The notes beneath the pieces were generated by a model. The model had not been told where the DNA came from. It saw only the letters and a program-made list of their open reading frames with translations, and did not search any database. Made by a program: the position numbers and the translations under genes. From Clostridia bacterium (GTDB lineage: Bacteria; Bacillota; Clostridia; Christensenellales; Aristaeellaceae), in the NCBI GenBank assembly GCA_017516765.1, contig JAFXBE010000012.1, positions 1 through 42,260 on the forward strand: 42,260 bases of DNA, written 5' to 3'. Below are positions 7,178-15,255 of this stretch, in pieces. Each line of letters begins with the position of its first letter. The stretch's first letter is position 1.

Positions 7178-7675
7178 ATGCTGATCATTCGTCCCCTGAC
7201 GGCGCAGGACGATCTCGCTGCCGCCGCACAGGTCTGCGTGGACAGCTGGCAGCACGCCTACCGGGGCATCGTACCCCAGCGGTATCTGGACAAGCTGAGC
7301 CCCCAGAGCTGGATCAGCGTTCTGAAAGCCGACCCTGCCGGAAGCCTGATCGCCCTGTTGGACGGGAAGATCGTCGGCACCGGCTATGTTACCTTTGCCC
7401 GCGACGAAGCGCGCCCGGACTACGGCGAGATCGTAAGCCTGTACCTGCTGCCCGGAGCCATGGGCAAGGGCATCGGCAGGCAACTGTGGCAGGCGGCGGC
7501 AGAACACTGCCGGGAGCAGGGGCTCAGCGGCATCTGCCTGTGGACGCTTACCGCCAACACCCGCGCCTACCGCTTCTACGAGCGCATGGGCATGACGCCC
7601 TCCGGGCGCACCAGAGACGAAGCCATCGGCGGCGAAATGCTGCCGCTGACGGAATACATCTTCCCGCTGGCATAG
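7178..7675 (+). CDS. GNAT-family N-acetyltransferase
   Basis: 165 residues. The N-terminus IIRPLTAQDDLAAAAQV and the WQHAYRGIVP segment are typical of the large GNAT subgroup with the same YRGI(V/M) box. Motif A is VSLYLLPGAMGKGIGRQLW (about 89-107), followed by LWTLTANTRAYRFYERMGM, the beta-5/alpha-4 CoA region. AAGGAGG precedes the ATG, 14 nt after the serine-hydrolase stop, so the two genes share a transcript. The substrate is unknown. Confidence 0.87.
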   Translation: MLIIRPLTAQDDLAAAAQVCVDSWQHAYRGIVPQRYLDKLSPQSWISVLKADPAGSLIALLDGKIVGTGYVTFARDEARPDYGEIVSLYLLPGAMGKGIGRQLWQAAAEHCREQGLSGICLWTLTANTRAYRFYERMGMTPSGRTRDEAIGGEMLPLTEYIFPLA

Positions 7676-7709
7676 CCCCAGCCATTACCGATAAAGGAGC
7701 TGAACGCCT

Positions 7710-8948
7710 GTGAAAACCTCCCGCATCCTCCGCAGCCTGACCGCTGTTATGCTGCTGTGCTGTCTGCTGCTGGGCAGCATCCCCACCGGCATGGCCGCCA
7801 CCAAGAAAACCACCGATATGACGGTCTCCTTCACCGCCCAGACCTATCAGAACCGCGCCCGCGAAGTGCTGAAGGAGCTGAACAAGATCCGCAAGGAGGA
7901 ATCCCTGCCGGAGCTGATCATGACCGACGATCTGGAGGACGCCGCCATCCAGCGCGCCGCCGAATTGTTTGTCCTTTTCGATCACTACCGCCCCGACATG
8001 ACCGAATACGACACCATCATCGACGAGTTTGAATCCATGGCGGAATGCACGGTAAGCACCGAATGCATCGCCGCAGGTTTCACCAAAGCCGAAGAGACTT
8101 ATCTGGAATGGACCGAGACCTCTTACGATGTGATCACCGACCCCGACTTTACCCATGCGGGCGTTGGCTGCGTCTACATGAAGGGCAGCGAGAACGAATA
8201 CTACTGGACGCTGCTGCTGGCGGGCTTTCCCGAGGATTACGACGAAAAAGCAGCCGGCAAGGTAACCAAGGCCGGCGCCAACAAGAGCATCAAGGTGGAG
8301 ATCGGCAAGACCATGTACACCCATGCCGACAACAGCCACAAGGCCTTTGAGCTGCGCTGCAGCGACATCAACCTCAAGAGCAAGACCAGCGCAAAGCCCA
8401 CCGTGAACCTGTATGACAAGTATGATGTAAAGATCGGCAAATGCGAGCTGGAGGATCTGAAATTCAAAAGCAGCAACACCAAAATCTTTACCGTAAGCGC
8501 AGAAGGCGAAGTAAAGCGCAAAAAGAGCGGCACCGGCACCCTGACCATCACCGCCCCCGGTCTGGAGGCTTTGAAGGTGACCGTTACCTGCGGCAGCGGT
8601 ACTTCTTCCGGTTCTTCCTCTTCCGGCAGCAGCAACAGCAACGCCACCGCCGTTACCGCCACCACCATCAAGGAGCGGGAACCGGAGCTGGCGGTTACCG
8701 AATACAGCAAGTACACCAAGCTGTCGGTGTATGTAAAGGGCGCCAGCGGCTATGTACTCTACCGCTCCACCAGCAAGACCGGCACCTACAGCAAGGTGGA
8801 CGAACAAGCCACCACCAAACGCTGGGATTACAAGCTGATGGATGAGGACATCACCAAGACCTACTACTACAAGGTTCGCGCCTACAAAAACAGCAACGGC
8901 AAGCGGGTCTACAGCGAGTATTCCGATCCGGTGAAGGTTGCGCCGTAA
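7710..8948 (+). CDS. Secreted CAP/SCP-domain protein with bacterial-Ig-like and fibronectin-like domains
   Basis: 412 residues. Residues 1-30 are a Sec signal peptide (KTSRILRSL, a Leu-rich core, and an A-x-A-like site). Residues about 45-178 form a CAP (SCP/PR-1-like) domain with the ECIAAGFTKAEETYLEW and DPDFTHAGVG signatures. About 205-292 resemble a Big2-type Ig-like domain (GTGTLTITAPG), then comes a Ser/Gly linker (293-308) and a fibronectin-III-like end with SGYVLYRSTSKTGTYSKV and YYYKVRAYKN. In the CAP domain the usual GHR before the DPDF segment reads SYD, so part of the classical metal site is missing. The start is GTG with AAAGGAG upstream. Likely extracellular or wall-associated; activity unknown. 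Confidence 0.87.
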   Translation: MKTSRILRSLTAVMLLCCLLLGSIPTGMAATKKTTDMTVSFTAQTYQNRAREVLKELNKIRKEESLPELIMTDDLEDAAIQRAAELFVLFDHYRPDMTEYDTIIDEFESMAECTVSTECIAAGFTKAEETYLEWTETSYDVITDPDFTHAGVGCVYMKGSENEYYWTLLLAGFPEDYDEKAAGKVTKAGANKSIKVEIGKTMYTHADNSHKAFELRCSDINLKSKTSAKPTVNLYDKYDVKIGKCELEDLKFKSSNTKIFTVSAEGEVKRKKSGTGTLTITAPGLEALKVTVTCGSGTSSGSSSSGSSNSNATAVTATTIKEREPELAVTEYSKYTKLSVYVKGASGYVLYRSTSKTGTYSKVDEQATTKRWDYKLMDEDITKTYYYKVRAYKNSNGKRVYSEYSDPVKVAP

Positions 8949-8978
8949 GCGAAGCCCCGGCTGCATCAACAATTTGTC

Positions 8979-9017
8979 GGCAGGTACGGCAGCCCATGCT
9001 GCCTTGCCTGCCGTTTC
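8979..9017 (+). terminator. Possible terminator after the CAP-protein gene
   Basis: A two-part stem: CGGCAGG pairs with CCTGCCG, and inside it GGCAG pairs with CTGCC. The trailing TTTCATT is a weak T-run. It separates the 6102-8948 gene series from the MazG-like gene. Confidence 0.5.
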
Positions 9018-9035
9018 ATTACGCAGGAGGCAAAT

Positions 9036-9371
9036 ATGCAGGTAAACGATTATCAACAGCAGGCAATGACCACCCTGAACCCGGCGCTCAGCAAGCGGGA
9101 TGTGCTCATCAACAGCGTAATGGGGCTGTGCGGCGAATCGGGCGAGGCCATCGACATCGTCAAGCGTTGGATGGCACAGGGGCACGAGCTGGACAGGGAG
9201 CACCTGAAGAAGGAGCTGGGCGACATTGCCTGGTATCTGGCAGAAGCCGCCACCGCGCTGGATGTGCCACTGGAAGAGATCTTCCAAGGAAATCTGGACA
9301 AGCTGAAAAAGCGTTATCCCGAAGGATTTGATACCCAGCGGTCGCTGGTGCGGCTGCAGGGGGATCTGTAA
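9036..9371 (+). CDS. MazG-like nucleotide pyrophosphohydrolase
   Basis: 111 residues, a single all-helical MazG-like NTP-PPase domain. The metal-binding pattern is present: E34 and E37 in LCGESGEAID, and E60 and D63 in ELGDIAWYLAEAA. Such small enzymes hydrolyse (d)NTPs to monophosphates and pyrophosphate and clean up non-canonical nucleotides. AGGAGG lies 7 nt before the ATG. It appears monocistronic, with hairpins on both sides. Confidence 0.87.
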   Translation: MQVNDYQQQAMTTLNPALSKRDVLINSVMGLCGESGEAIDIVKRWMAQGHELDREHLKKELGDIAWYLAEAATALDVPLEEIFQGNLDKLKKRYPEGFDTQRSLVRLQGDL

Positions 9372-9381
9372 ACAGAGAGGT

Positions 9382-9409
9382 GGGCAGAGAACACATTGTT
9401 TCTCTGCCC
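9382..9409. terminator. Hairpin after the MazG-like gene
   Basis: Ten base pairs (GGGCAGAGAA with TTCTCTGCCC) around a short loop, 10 nt after the stop codon. It lacks a clear T-run, so it is either a weak terminator or an mRNA-stabilising 3' hairpin. Confidence 0.5.
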
Positions 9410-9418
9410 ATACCGTTT

Positions 9419-9432
9419 CTCTACCGTTGGTA
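9419..9432. promoter_or_regulatory. Dyad upstream of the XRE-MFS promoter (candidate operator)
   Basis: TCTACC and GGTAGA flank GTT in perfect symmetry. The site ends 35 nt before the putative -35 of the regulator gene. Autoregulation by the XRE protein is a guess from position only. Confidence 0.35.
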
Positions 9433-9466
9433 GAAAAACTTTGCTACCATTCATACCGGCGGTGTC

Positions 9467-9495
9467 TTTCTTTCTTCCTTCCGGTGGCATATAAT
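9467..9495 (+). promoter_or_regulatory. Promoter of the XRE-TPR/MFS operon
   Basis: TATAAT at 9490-9495 with a weak -35 TTTCTT at 9467-9472 and a 17-nt spacer. The RBS AAAGGAGGAG begins about 15 nt downstream of the -10, so the leader is very short. Confidence 0.55.
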
Positions 9496-9524
9496 TGCAG
9501 TAATCCACCAAAGGAGGAGAGGCC

Positions 9525-10601
9525 ATGAAGCTGACACTTGCCGAAAACATCCGCGCCTTCCGCAAGCAGCGGGGGCTTACCCAGGAACAGCTGGCAGAGG
9601 TGATGGGGGTTACCGTGGGTGCTGTGCACAAATGGGAGACCCGGCTCTCTACCCCAGAGCTTACCCTGATTGCAGAGCTGGCAGACTTTTTTGAGGTATC
9701 CACAGATACGCTGCTGGGCTATGAAATGAAGGACAATCGGCTGAAAGCCACCACAGACCGACTGGGGCAATACATCAACGCAGAAGACCCGGAGGGGATG
9801 AACGAAGCGGAAAAAGCGCTGAAGCGTTTCCCCAACAACTTTTCGGTGGTGTACCTGAGCGCGGTTACCTATATGATGTTCGGCGGCAAAAGCCGGGATG
9901 AGCGACTTCTGGCAAGATCCATGGAGCTGCTGGAGAGATCGCTGCTGCTGTTGCCCCAGAACCCCAACCAGGCCATTGGTGAAAGCAGCATATACGAATA
10001 CATGGCAAACGTACAGATGATGTGGGGCAAAGGCAGGCAGGCGGCGGATCTGCTGATCGCGCATAACAGGGAAGGGATCTTCAACCACCTGATCGGGCTG
10101 ATCCTGTCCGTGATGTGCCAAAGCCCGCAGGAAGCCCAGCCCTACCTGTCGGAGGCTTTGCTGAGTAACCTTGGCAAAACGGTCCATACCGTGCTTGGCA
10201 TGGCCTATGCCTTTACCGAGACCGGCGACCCCGTTTCGGCAGAAAAGCTGCTGCGCTGGGCGCTGGACATGCTCAACAGGCTGCAGCAGCCGGGAACCAC
10301 CGGTTACCCCGATCAGGCGGGCAGCTTCCTTTACACCCTGCTGAGCTATGTATTGCTGAAGCAGAACCGCCGCCGTGCGGCTGCCGATACCCTGCGCCTT
10401 GCTCTCGGGCGGGCGCAGAAGTTTGATGCAGCCCCCAACTACAACGCCAGTTCCTTCTGGTTTGTACGGGGCTGCGATAACTACTTTCTGCATTTGATCC
10501 TCGGGCATACCGTGCAGGACAGCGTCGCCTACCTTGTAGACCTGACCGGCGACGAGGAACTGCTGAAGCTGTGGAAGGAGATATCAAGCCATGAATCCTG
10601 A
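9525..10601 (+). CDS. XRE-family transcriptional regulator with C-terminal TPR-like helical domain
   Basis: 358 residues. Residues about 5-62 form an XRE HTH (GLTQEQLAEVMGVTVGAVHKWE). Residues about 90-345 are helical repeats of TPR type, including an alanine-rich helix pair near the end (RRAAADTLRLALGRAQ). This is the layout of HTH-TPR regulators common in Bacillota, where the TPR part senses a peptide or metabolite; that sensing is known of relatives and not shown here. The stop lies 11 nt inside the following MFS gene, so the pair is co-translated and the regulator probably governs the transporter. Confidence 0.87.
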   Translation: MKLTLAENIRAFRKQRGLTQEQLAEVMGVTVGAVHKWETRLSTPELTLIAELADFFEVSTDTLLGYEMKDNRLKATTDRLGQYINAEDPEGMNEAEKALKRFPNNFSVVYLSAVTYMMFGGKSRDERLLARSMELLERSLLLLPQNPNQAIGESSIYEYMANVQMMWGKGRQAADLLIAHNREGIFNHLIGLILSVMCQSPQEAQPYLSEALLSNLGKTVHTVLGMAYAFTETGDPVSAEKLLRWALDMLNRLQQPGTTGYPDQAGSFLYTLLSYVLLKQNRRRAAADTLRLALGRAQKFDAAPNYNASSFWFVRGCDNYFLHLILGHTVQDSVAYLVDLTGDEELLKLWKEISSHES

Positions 10602-11895
10602 TAAGAACAAGAAAGAAAGCATCTTTCGCTCCCGGAACTTCTCGCTGGTGTTCTGGGGTGCGGTGGTATCGGAGCTGGGGTCGATGATCTACAACTTCAC
10701 CGTCAGCTTCTACATATTGCAGATCAGCGAAAACAGCGCGTTTCTGCAGGGGCTGTATCTGGCGCTGTGCGGCATTGCCATGCTGACAGCCACCCCCGTG
10801 GGCGGCGTGCTGGGCGACCGCTTCAACAAAGCAAAGATCATGTACCTGTGCGACTACATCCGCGGCGGCACCATCCTTTTGGGTACCGCGCTGATGCTGC
10901 TGTTCCAGACCCCGGGCGCACATCTGGCGATCCTATTTGTGCTGGGCATTCTGGGCAATGTGGTGGGCGGCATCTTCTCTCCTGCTTCCGGTGCGCTCAT
11001 CCCCCACATCGTGCCGGAAGACCGGCTGCAACAGGCCAATGCATGGTTTACCATCAAAGGGGCGGTGGAAGGGATCCTGGGGGTGGTGCTGGCTGGCATC
11101 CTGTATGCCGCGCTGCCGGTGTACCTGTTGTTCTTCATTGTCGGACTGTGCTTTGTGGCATCCGGCGTATCGGAAATGCTGATCCGCTACCGGCACACCC
11201 CCTCTGCCGAGCAGCTGACCCTGCGGCTGGCGGTAAAGGATATGGGCGATGGGCTGCGGTATCTGAAGACCAAGAAAGCCATTCTGGCGTTGCTGGGCGC
11301 GATCCTGTTCATCAACTTTTTCTATGCGCCGGTCGCAAGCAATTTCCTGCCCTATTTTGTGCGTACCGAGCTGGCAAGCGCGCCTTCCTATCTGCTGGAT
11401 CATCTGCTGACGCCCGAACTCTGGAATTCGGTGATCGGCGTTTGCGTGGGCATCGGCTCCCTGCTGGGGGCAGCGATCATGTCCCGGCGCAAGCAGGCAG
11501 AAAAGTGCGGCTATACCGTTGCCGTTACCCTGTGCATCGAGGCCGCAGCCATCGTTTCGCTGGCGTTTGCCTACTGGCTGCTGGTGGATCGGGGCAACCT
11601 GCTGAATGTGTTTCTGGTGCTGTTCTGCTGCGGCTGCTTTGCCACCGGGGTGCTGCTGGCTTTCATCAACATCCCCATCTCCACCGCCATTATGCGGGTG
11701 GTGGACAAGGATATGCTCAGCAAGGTAAACAGCATTACCAACATCGGCTCTCAGGGCATGATCCCCATCGCCTCGGTGCTGGCAGGGGCGATCCTGCAGA
11801 CCCTCGGCTCCTCTGCGCTGCTGTTTGTGTGCTCGCTGGGCTTTGCCGTTACGGCTGTTCTGCTGCTGATGAACAAGCCGGTGCGGGAGCTGTAA
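10591..11895 (+). CDS. MFS transporter (macrolide-efflux-like group)
   Basis: 434 residues with about 12 transmembrane segments. The loop 2-3 motif GGVLGDRFNKAKIM (about 70-83) is the MFS signature, and the PASGALIPHIVPEDRLQQAN segment is typical of MefA-like drug efflux carriers (MFS_3 type). GGAAGGAG lies 8 nt before its ATG, inside the end of the regulator gene. Together with the HTH-TPR gene it forms a two-gene regulator-exporter unit. Export of an antimicrobial or other small molecule by proton antiport is inferred from family; the substrate is unknown. Confidence 0.87.
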   Translation: MNPDKNKKESIFRSRNFSLVFWGAVVSELGSMIYNFTVSFYILQISENSAFLQGLYLALCGIAMLTATPVGGVLGDRFNKAKIMYLCDYIRGGTILLGTALMLLFQTPGAHLAILFVLGILGNVVGGIFSPASGALIPHIVPEDRLQQANAWFTIKGAVEGILGVVLAGILYAALPVYLLFFIVGLCFVASGVSEMLIRYRHTPSAEQLTLRLAVKDMGDGLRYLKTKKAILALLGAILFINFFYAPVASNFLPYFVRTELASAPSYLLDHLLTPELWNSVIGVCVGIGSLLGAAIMSRRKQAEKCGYTVAVTLCIEAAAIVSLAFAYWLLVDRGNLLNVFLVLFCCGCFATGVLLAFINIPISTAIMRVVDKDMLSKVNSITNIGSQGMIPIASVLAGAILQTLGSSALLFVCSLGFAVTAVLLLMNKPVREL

Positions 11896-11902
11896 ACGAT
11901 CC

Positions 11903-11948
11903 AAAAACGCCGTGCTGCGGTCTTTTAAACCGCTGCACGGCGTTTTTT
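11903..11948. terminator. Bidirectional terminator between the MFS gene and the esterase gene
   Basis: A long stem with one mismatch pairs 11903-11921 with 11929-11948. It has As on the left and Ts on the right, so it serves the plus-strand XRE-MFS operon and the convergent minus-strand carbohydrate operon, whose last gene ends at 11959. Confidence 0.88.
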
Positions 11949-11958
11949 GGTTGTCTGT

Positions 11959-13557
11959 TTACCGGGTAAAGCGGCTCATGAACCGCCATGCATGCTCGCA
12001 GGTATGCTCCCGGCATTCGTGTCCCTGACCGCTGACACCGGCAAAGGCGGTGCGTACCACTCCATCCTCGCTCTCGAAGGTATGGATGGTGAGCACGCTG
12101 CCCCGGGAGGGATCGTCGATCTTCTCCACATGGTCGCCGGGAATACCCCAGATGGGCTCGGGCCAGTTCTCCCGATCCTCCCAGGCAACGTTGTAGGGCG
12201 TTTTCAGCTTGTTCACCTCAAACACGTAACGCATGCGATCCCAGCACTTTTCTGCCTGGAAGGGCAGCTCGGGCAGGGGCGTTTCCTCGCCGCCGGAATA
12301 GAACAGGGGCACGGGAACGCTGCGGTTGATCTCGCAGGGAGCAGGCTCGCCGTATACATTCAGACCCACCTCAAAGGTGGCATCCATGGGCGCAAGGGCT
12401 GCGAACACCTGCGGGTATTCCTGATACAGATCCCAGCTCTTGCAGCCGCCCATGGAGAAGCCGCTGGCGTAGATGCGCTTTTCATCGATGGGGTACTTCT
12501 TCTTGAGGATGCTGAGCAGCTCCATCATCTCGGTAGCGGTGGAGTTGAGGTGGTTTTCCACAGCCACCAGCAGGAAATTGTGTCGGTTTGCCACCCGATA
12601 CCAGCCGGAAACATGGGTCAGGTAGAAGGTGGAATCCCCGCCGCCGTGGAAGGCCAGCAGCAGCGGCACGGGGCCGTTGTCCAGCAGCCCCTTATTGTAA
12701 TGCGCCACATAGCCGATGCGGTGGGTTTCGGTGTCCGCATCATCGCCCCGGTTATCGGGGGAGGTGGTCACCGTGGCGCAGCCGTACTCCTGCACCATGC
12801 CGATCTCGTCCATCACATCTTCGGTTTCCAGCTTGCCGCACCAGCGCTTGAAGCGGCGCAGGAAGGTCCGGTAAGCGTCCGGCACATCGGCGAACCGCTG
12901 CACCAGCAGGTGTTCGCAGCTGCTCTTGAGTGCAGCGTTAACGGCTTCGCTGTTGCCCACAGACACCACGGGGATATCGCTGCGGGCAGGCTCAGGAAGC
13001 ACGCTCAGCCGTTCCAGCGTCACTGCTGCCGGGGTGATCTCCCCCGGCCCCCACAGGTACTGACCATTGATGGTCTTGAGCAGATGGCGGGCGATATAGT
13101 CCGCCGACGGGCCGCTGCCGTAGAGGAATGTGCGGAAGATAGCGCCGCGGATATAGCGGTCGCCCCACGCTTTGGTAAAGCGGTCGCGGGAAAGCACCAT
13201 CCCATCCTGATAATACTGGTGAATGCGGCTTTCGGCGATCAGGTCGATGAACAGGTTTTCATCTGCCTCCGCCCAGCCGCCGGGGGCGGTGGGATAGACG
13301 AACACCACGCTGCCGGAGGCTTCGGCGGCGATCTCGTCAAAGCCGTTTCGCTGAGCAAAGAATACGGCTTCGTCAACAGGCATTTCCGTTTCTTCCAACA
13401 CCAGCAGATAGGGCGCAAGAAATCCGAAATTGATCAGATCGGAGAGTTCGTGTCCCTTGGGTACATACACCTTCACCCGGAAGCGTTCGAAGGAGCACTT
13501 CCACAAGACCTCATCCCCGGACAACTGATAGAGACTGACTATGGATCCGATACCCAT
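11959..13557 (-). CDS. Alpha/beta-hydrolase esterase (feruloyl/acetyl esterase-like, CE1-type) with a second, degenerate N-terminal hydrolase domain
   Basis: 532 residues. The C-terminal half (about 285-532) is an esterase: oxyanion segment AFHGGGD (302-308), nucleophile elbow GFSMGG with Ser368, and a late His in GQGHECREH. It resembles PHB-depolymerase/feruloyl-esterase-like enzymes. The N-terminal half has the same kind of layout (FAQRNG, SVVFVYP, then RTFLYGSGPSAD near 143-154), but its elbow has no Ser at the nucleophile position, so it looks like an inactive copy. ATG at 13557 has AAAGGAG 9 nt upstream; a TTG at 13566 is less likely. Last gene of the GH43-GH51-esterase operon. No signal peptide, so it would remove feruloyl or acetyl groups from imported oligosaccharides. 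Confidence 0.8.
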   Translation of the reverse strand: MGIGSIVSLYQLSGDEVLWKCSFERFRVKVYVPKGHELSDLINFGFLAPYLLVLEETEMPVDEAVFFAQRNGFDEIAAEASGSVVFVYPTAPGGWAEADENLFIDLIAESRIHQYYQDGMVLSRDRFTKAWGDRYIRGAIFRTFLYGSGPSADYIARHLLKTINGQYLWGPGEITPAAVTLERLSVLPEPARSDIPVVSVGNSEAVNAALKSSCEHLLVQRFADVPDAYRTFLRRFKRWCGKLETEDVMDEIGMVQEYGCATVTTSPDNRGDDADTETHRIGYVAHYNKGLLDNGPVPLLLAFHGGGDSTFYLTHVSGWYRVANRHNFLLVAVENHLNSTATEMMELLSILKKKYPIDEKRIYASGFSMGGCKSWDLYQEYPQVFAALAPMDATFEVGLNVYGEPAPCEINRSVPVPLFYSGGEETPLPELPFQAEKCWDRMRYVFEVNKLKTPYNVAWEDRENWPEPIWGIPGDHVEKIDDPSRGSVLTIHTFESEDGVVRTAFAGVSGQGHECREHTCEHAWRFMSRFTR

Positions 13558-13575
13558 ACTGAACAACTCCTTTCC

Positions 13576-15183
13576 TTACAGTTCTTTCACAAAACGGAAC
13601 AGGTTCCAGGACAGGGGCTTCAGCTCTGCGGAGACCTGACCGGCGGTACAGGCGGTATCCCCCACGACGACCGGCACGATGGTATCCGGGTGATCGTAGT
13701 CGTTATAGGCTTCGGGATCCTCGCTGTACAGGGCGGTATGTTCAACGAACTTCCAGCCCTCAAAGGCGGCGGCATCCAGCGTGAAGGCGTGGCTCTCCTC
13801 CCAGTCGGCATTGACCACGAACACGCTCAGGCTGCCCGCTTCCTCATCCAGCGCAGCGGCGGCCTGCACATAGGGCACGCCGGTAAAGTCGCCGTACTGG
13901 TTCATATCGTCGATGGCGTAGCCTTCCACATCGAAGGTCTCGCATTCCATCACGGGAGCGAGGGAAACACCCTTGGCGTAATTGATCAGCTGGGTGTAGG
14001 GATAATAGGCCGCACTCTTCCACACATGCTCCCGGTCGGTGGCGCACAGCAGGCTGAGACCGCTGGTGGCGCAGCCGATGGCGATACGGTCGGCATGGCG
14101 CAGCATGGTAAGGGCAACAGAGGCGGTGGCCAGTGTGCGGGGCATCTCCCCGGTCTTGGGGAAGCTGCGGCGGGTGGACCAGTCGTCGGGATCGTGGCGC
14201 ACATACTTGCGCTCCGGATCCAGCCCCAGGAAGCCCATGGCGGGCTGACGTCCGCCCAGACCCAAATGCGCACCGTTGGCAGGACGGTAGGAGCAGGCGT
14301 ATTCGTCCAGCGAGAGCATCATGGTCTTATCGGAGCGCAGGCTGGTCTTCAGATAATCGCAGAGGGCGATCTCGGTGTTGATGTACTTTTCAAAGGCCTG
14401 CGAGCCCGCCATCAGCGCGGGGATGTTTCCGGGAGGTGCGGAGTGGTAGTGATGCAGGGAGATGTAGTCCACCACCTCGTAGCATTCCCGGATGGCCTGC
14501 AGATCCCAGTCCGGATAATGGTTCAGGAAAGGCGAGGAGGAGGCGCAGGCGATGGTCTCGATGGTGGGGTCGATCCACTTCATGGCCTTGGAGACCTCGT
14601 GGGCTAGCACGCCGTAGCCCCGGGGATCCTTCTGGTAGGAGCCGATCTGCCAGGGGCCGTCCATCTCGTTGCCCAGATACCAGATCTTGACCCCGTAGGG
14701 CTGATCGTGACCGTTGCGGCGGCGCAGCTCCGACCAGTCGCTGCCGCCTTCAAAATTGGTATATTCCACCACATCCATGGCATCCTGCAGGGTGCCGGTG
14801 CCCAGATTGATGGTATACATGGCTTCTGCGCCGCATTTTTCTGCCCATTGCAGGTATTCGTCATGCCCCACATCGTTGGGGATGTACTGGAACCAGGCGG
14901 GATCCAGACGGGTCTTGCGCTGCGCCATGGGGCCGATGGAATCCTTCCAGTTCCAGCCGGAAACGAAGTTGCCGCCGGGCAGGCGCACACAGGGCAGCTG
15001 AGCCGCCTTCAGACCGTCGATAAAGTCCTGCCGGAAGCCCTGCTCGTCTGCCGTGGGGTGCTTGGGGTTGAACATGCTGCCGTTGACCATGGAGCCGATG
15101 GGCTCCAGAAATGCGCCGAAAAGCCGCCGGGAGATGCTGCCGATCCGGTAGGACGGGTGCAGGGTGAGTTTTGCTTTTTTCAT
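13576..15183 (-). CDS. GH51-type alpha-L-arabinofuranosidase
   Basis: 535 residues. The N-terminus has the GH51 signature (ISRRLFGAFLEPIG; RLPGGNFVSGWNWKDSIGP, about 67-85). The acid/base is E173 in YLGNEMDGPW and the nucleophile E294 in LSLDEYACSY, about 120 residues apart as expected for a retaining clan GH-A enzyme. The C-terminal beta domain ends in the common SWNLFRF motif. It releases terminal arabinofuranose from arabinoxylan or arabinan oligosaccharides. RBS AAAGGAG lies 10 nt before the ATG. It is 18 nt upstream of the esterase gene and 72 nt downstream of the GH43 gene. No signal peptide. Confidence 0.92.
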   Translation of the reverse strand: MKKAKLTLHPSYRIGSISRRLFGAFLEPIGSMVNGSMFNPKHPTADEQGFRQDFIDGLKAAQLPCVRLPGGNFVSGWNWKDSIGPMAQRKTRLDPAWFQYIPNDVGHDEYLQWAEKCGAEAMYTINLGTGTLQDAMDVVEYTNFEGGSDWSELRRRNGHDQPYGVKIWYLGNEMDGPWQIGSYQKDPRGYGVLAHEVSKAMKWIDPTIETIACASSSPFLNHYPDWDLQAIRECYEVVDYISLHHYHSAPPGNIPALMAGSQAFEKYINTEIALCDYLKTSLRSDKTMMLSLDEYACSYRPANGAHLGLGGRQPAMGFLGLDPERKYVRHDPDDWSTRRSFPKTGEMPRTLATASVALTMLRHADRIAIGCATSGLSLLCATDREHVWKSAAYYPYTQLINYAKGVSLAPVMECETFDVEGYAIDDMNQYGDFTGVPYVQAAAALDEEAGSLSVFVVNADWEESHAFTLDAAAFEGWKFVEHTALYSEDPEAYNDYDHPDTIVPVVVGDTACTAGQVSAELKPLSWNLFRFVKEL

Positions 15184-15201
15184 CGTGAAACCGCTCCTTT
15201 C

Positions 15202-15248
15202 CTCCCCCTATAGGGAGATTCCCCTGCCCGGAACTGCAGGCAGGGGAA
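15202..15248 (-). repeat. Intercistronic hairpins between the GH43 and GH51 genes
   Basis: A perfect 10-bp stem, TTCCCCTGCC (15219-15228) with GGCAGGGGAA (15239-15248), plus a smaller CTCCC/GGGAG dyad at 15202-15217. There is no T-run on the minus strand. This suggests RNA processing or stabilisation that sets different GH43 and GH51 levels. Confidence 0.55.
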
Positions 15249-15255
15249 GCATGGC

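Noticed and set aside
11947..14607. An 886-codon plus-strand frame opposite the esterase and GH51 genes
   Set aside because: A mirror of real coding sequence; His- and Gly-rich translation, no family motifs.
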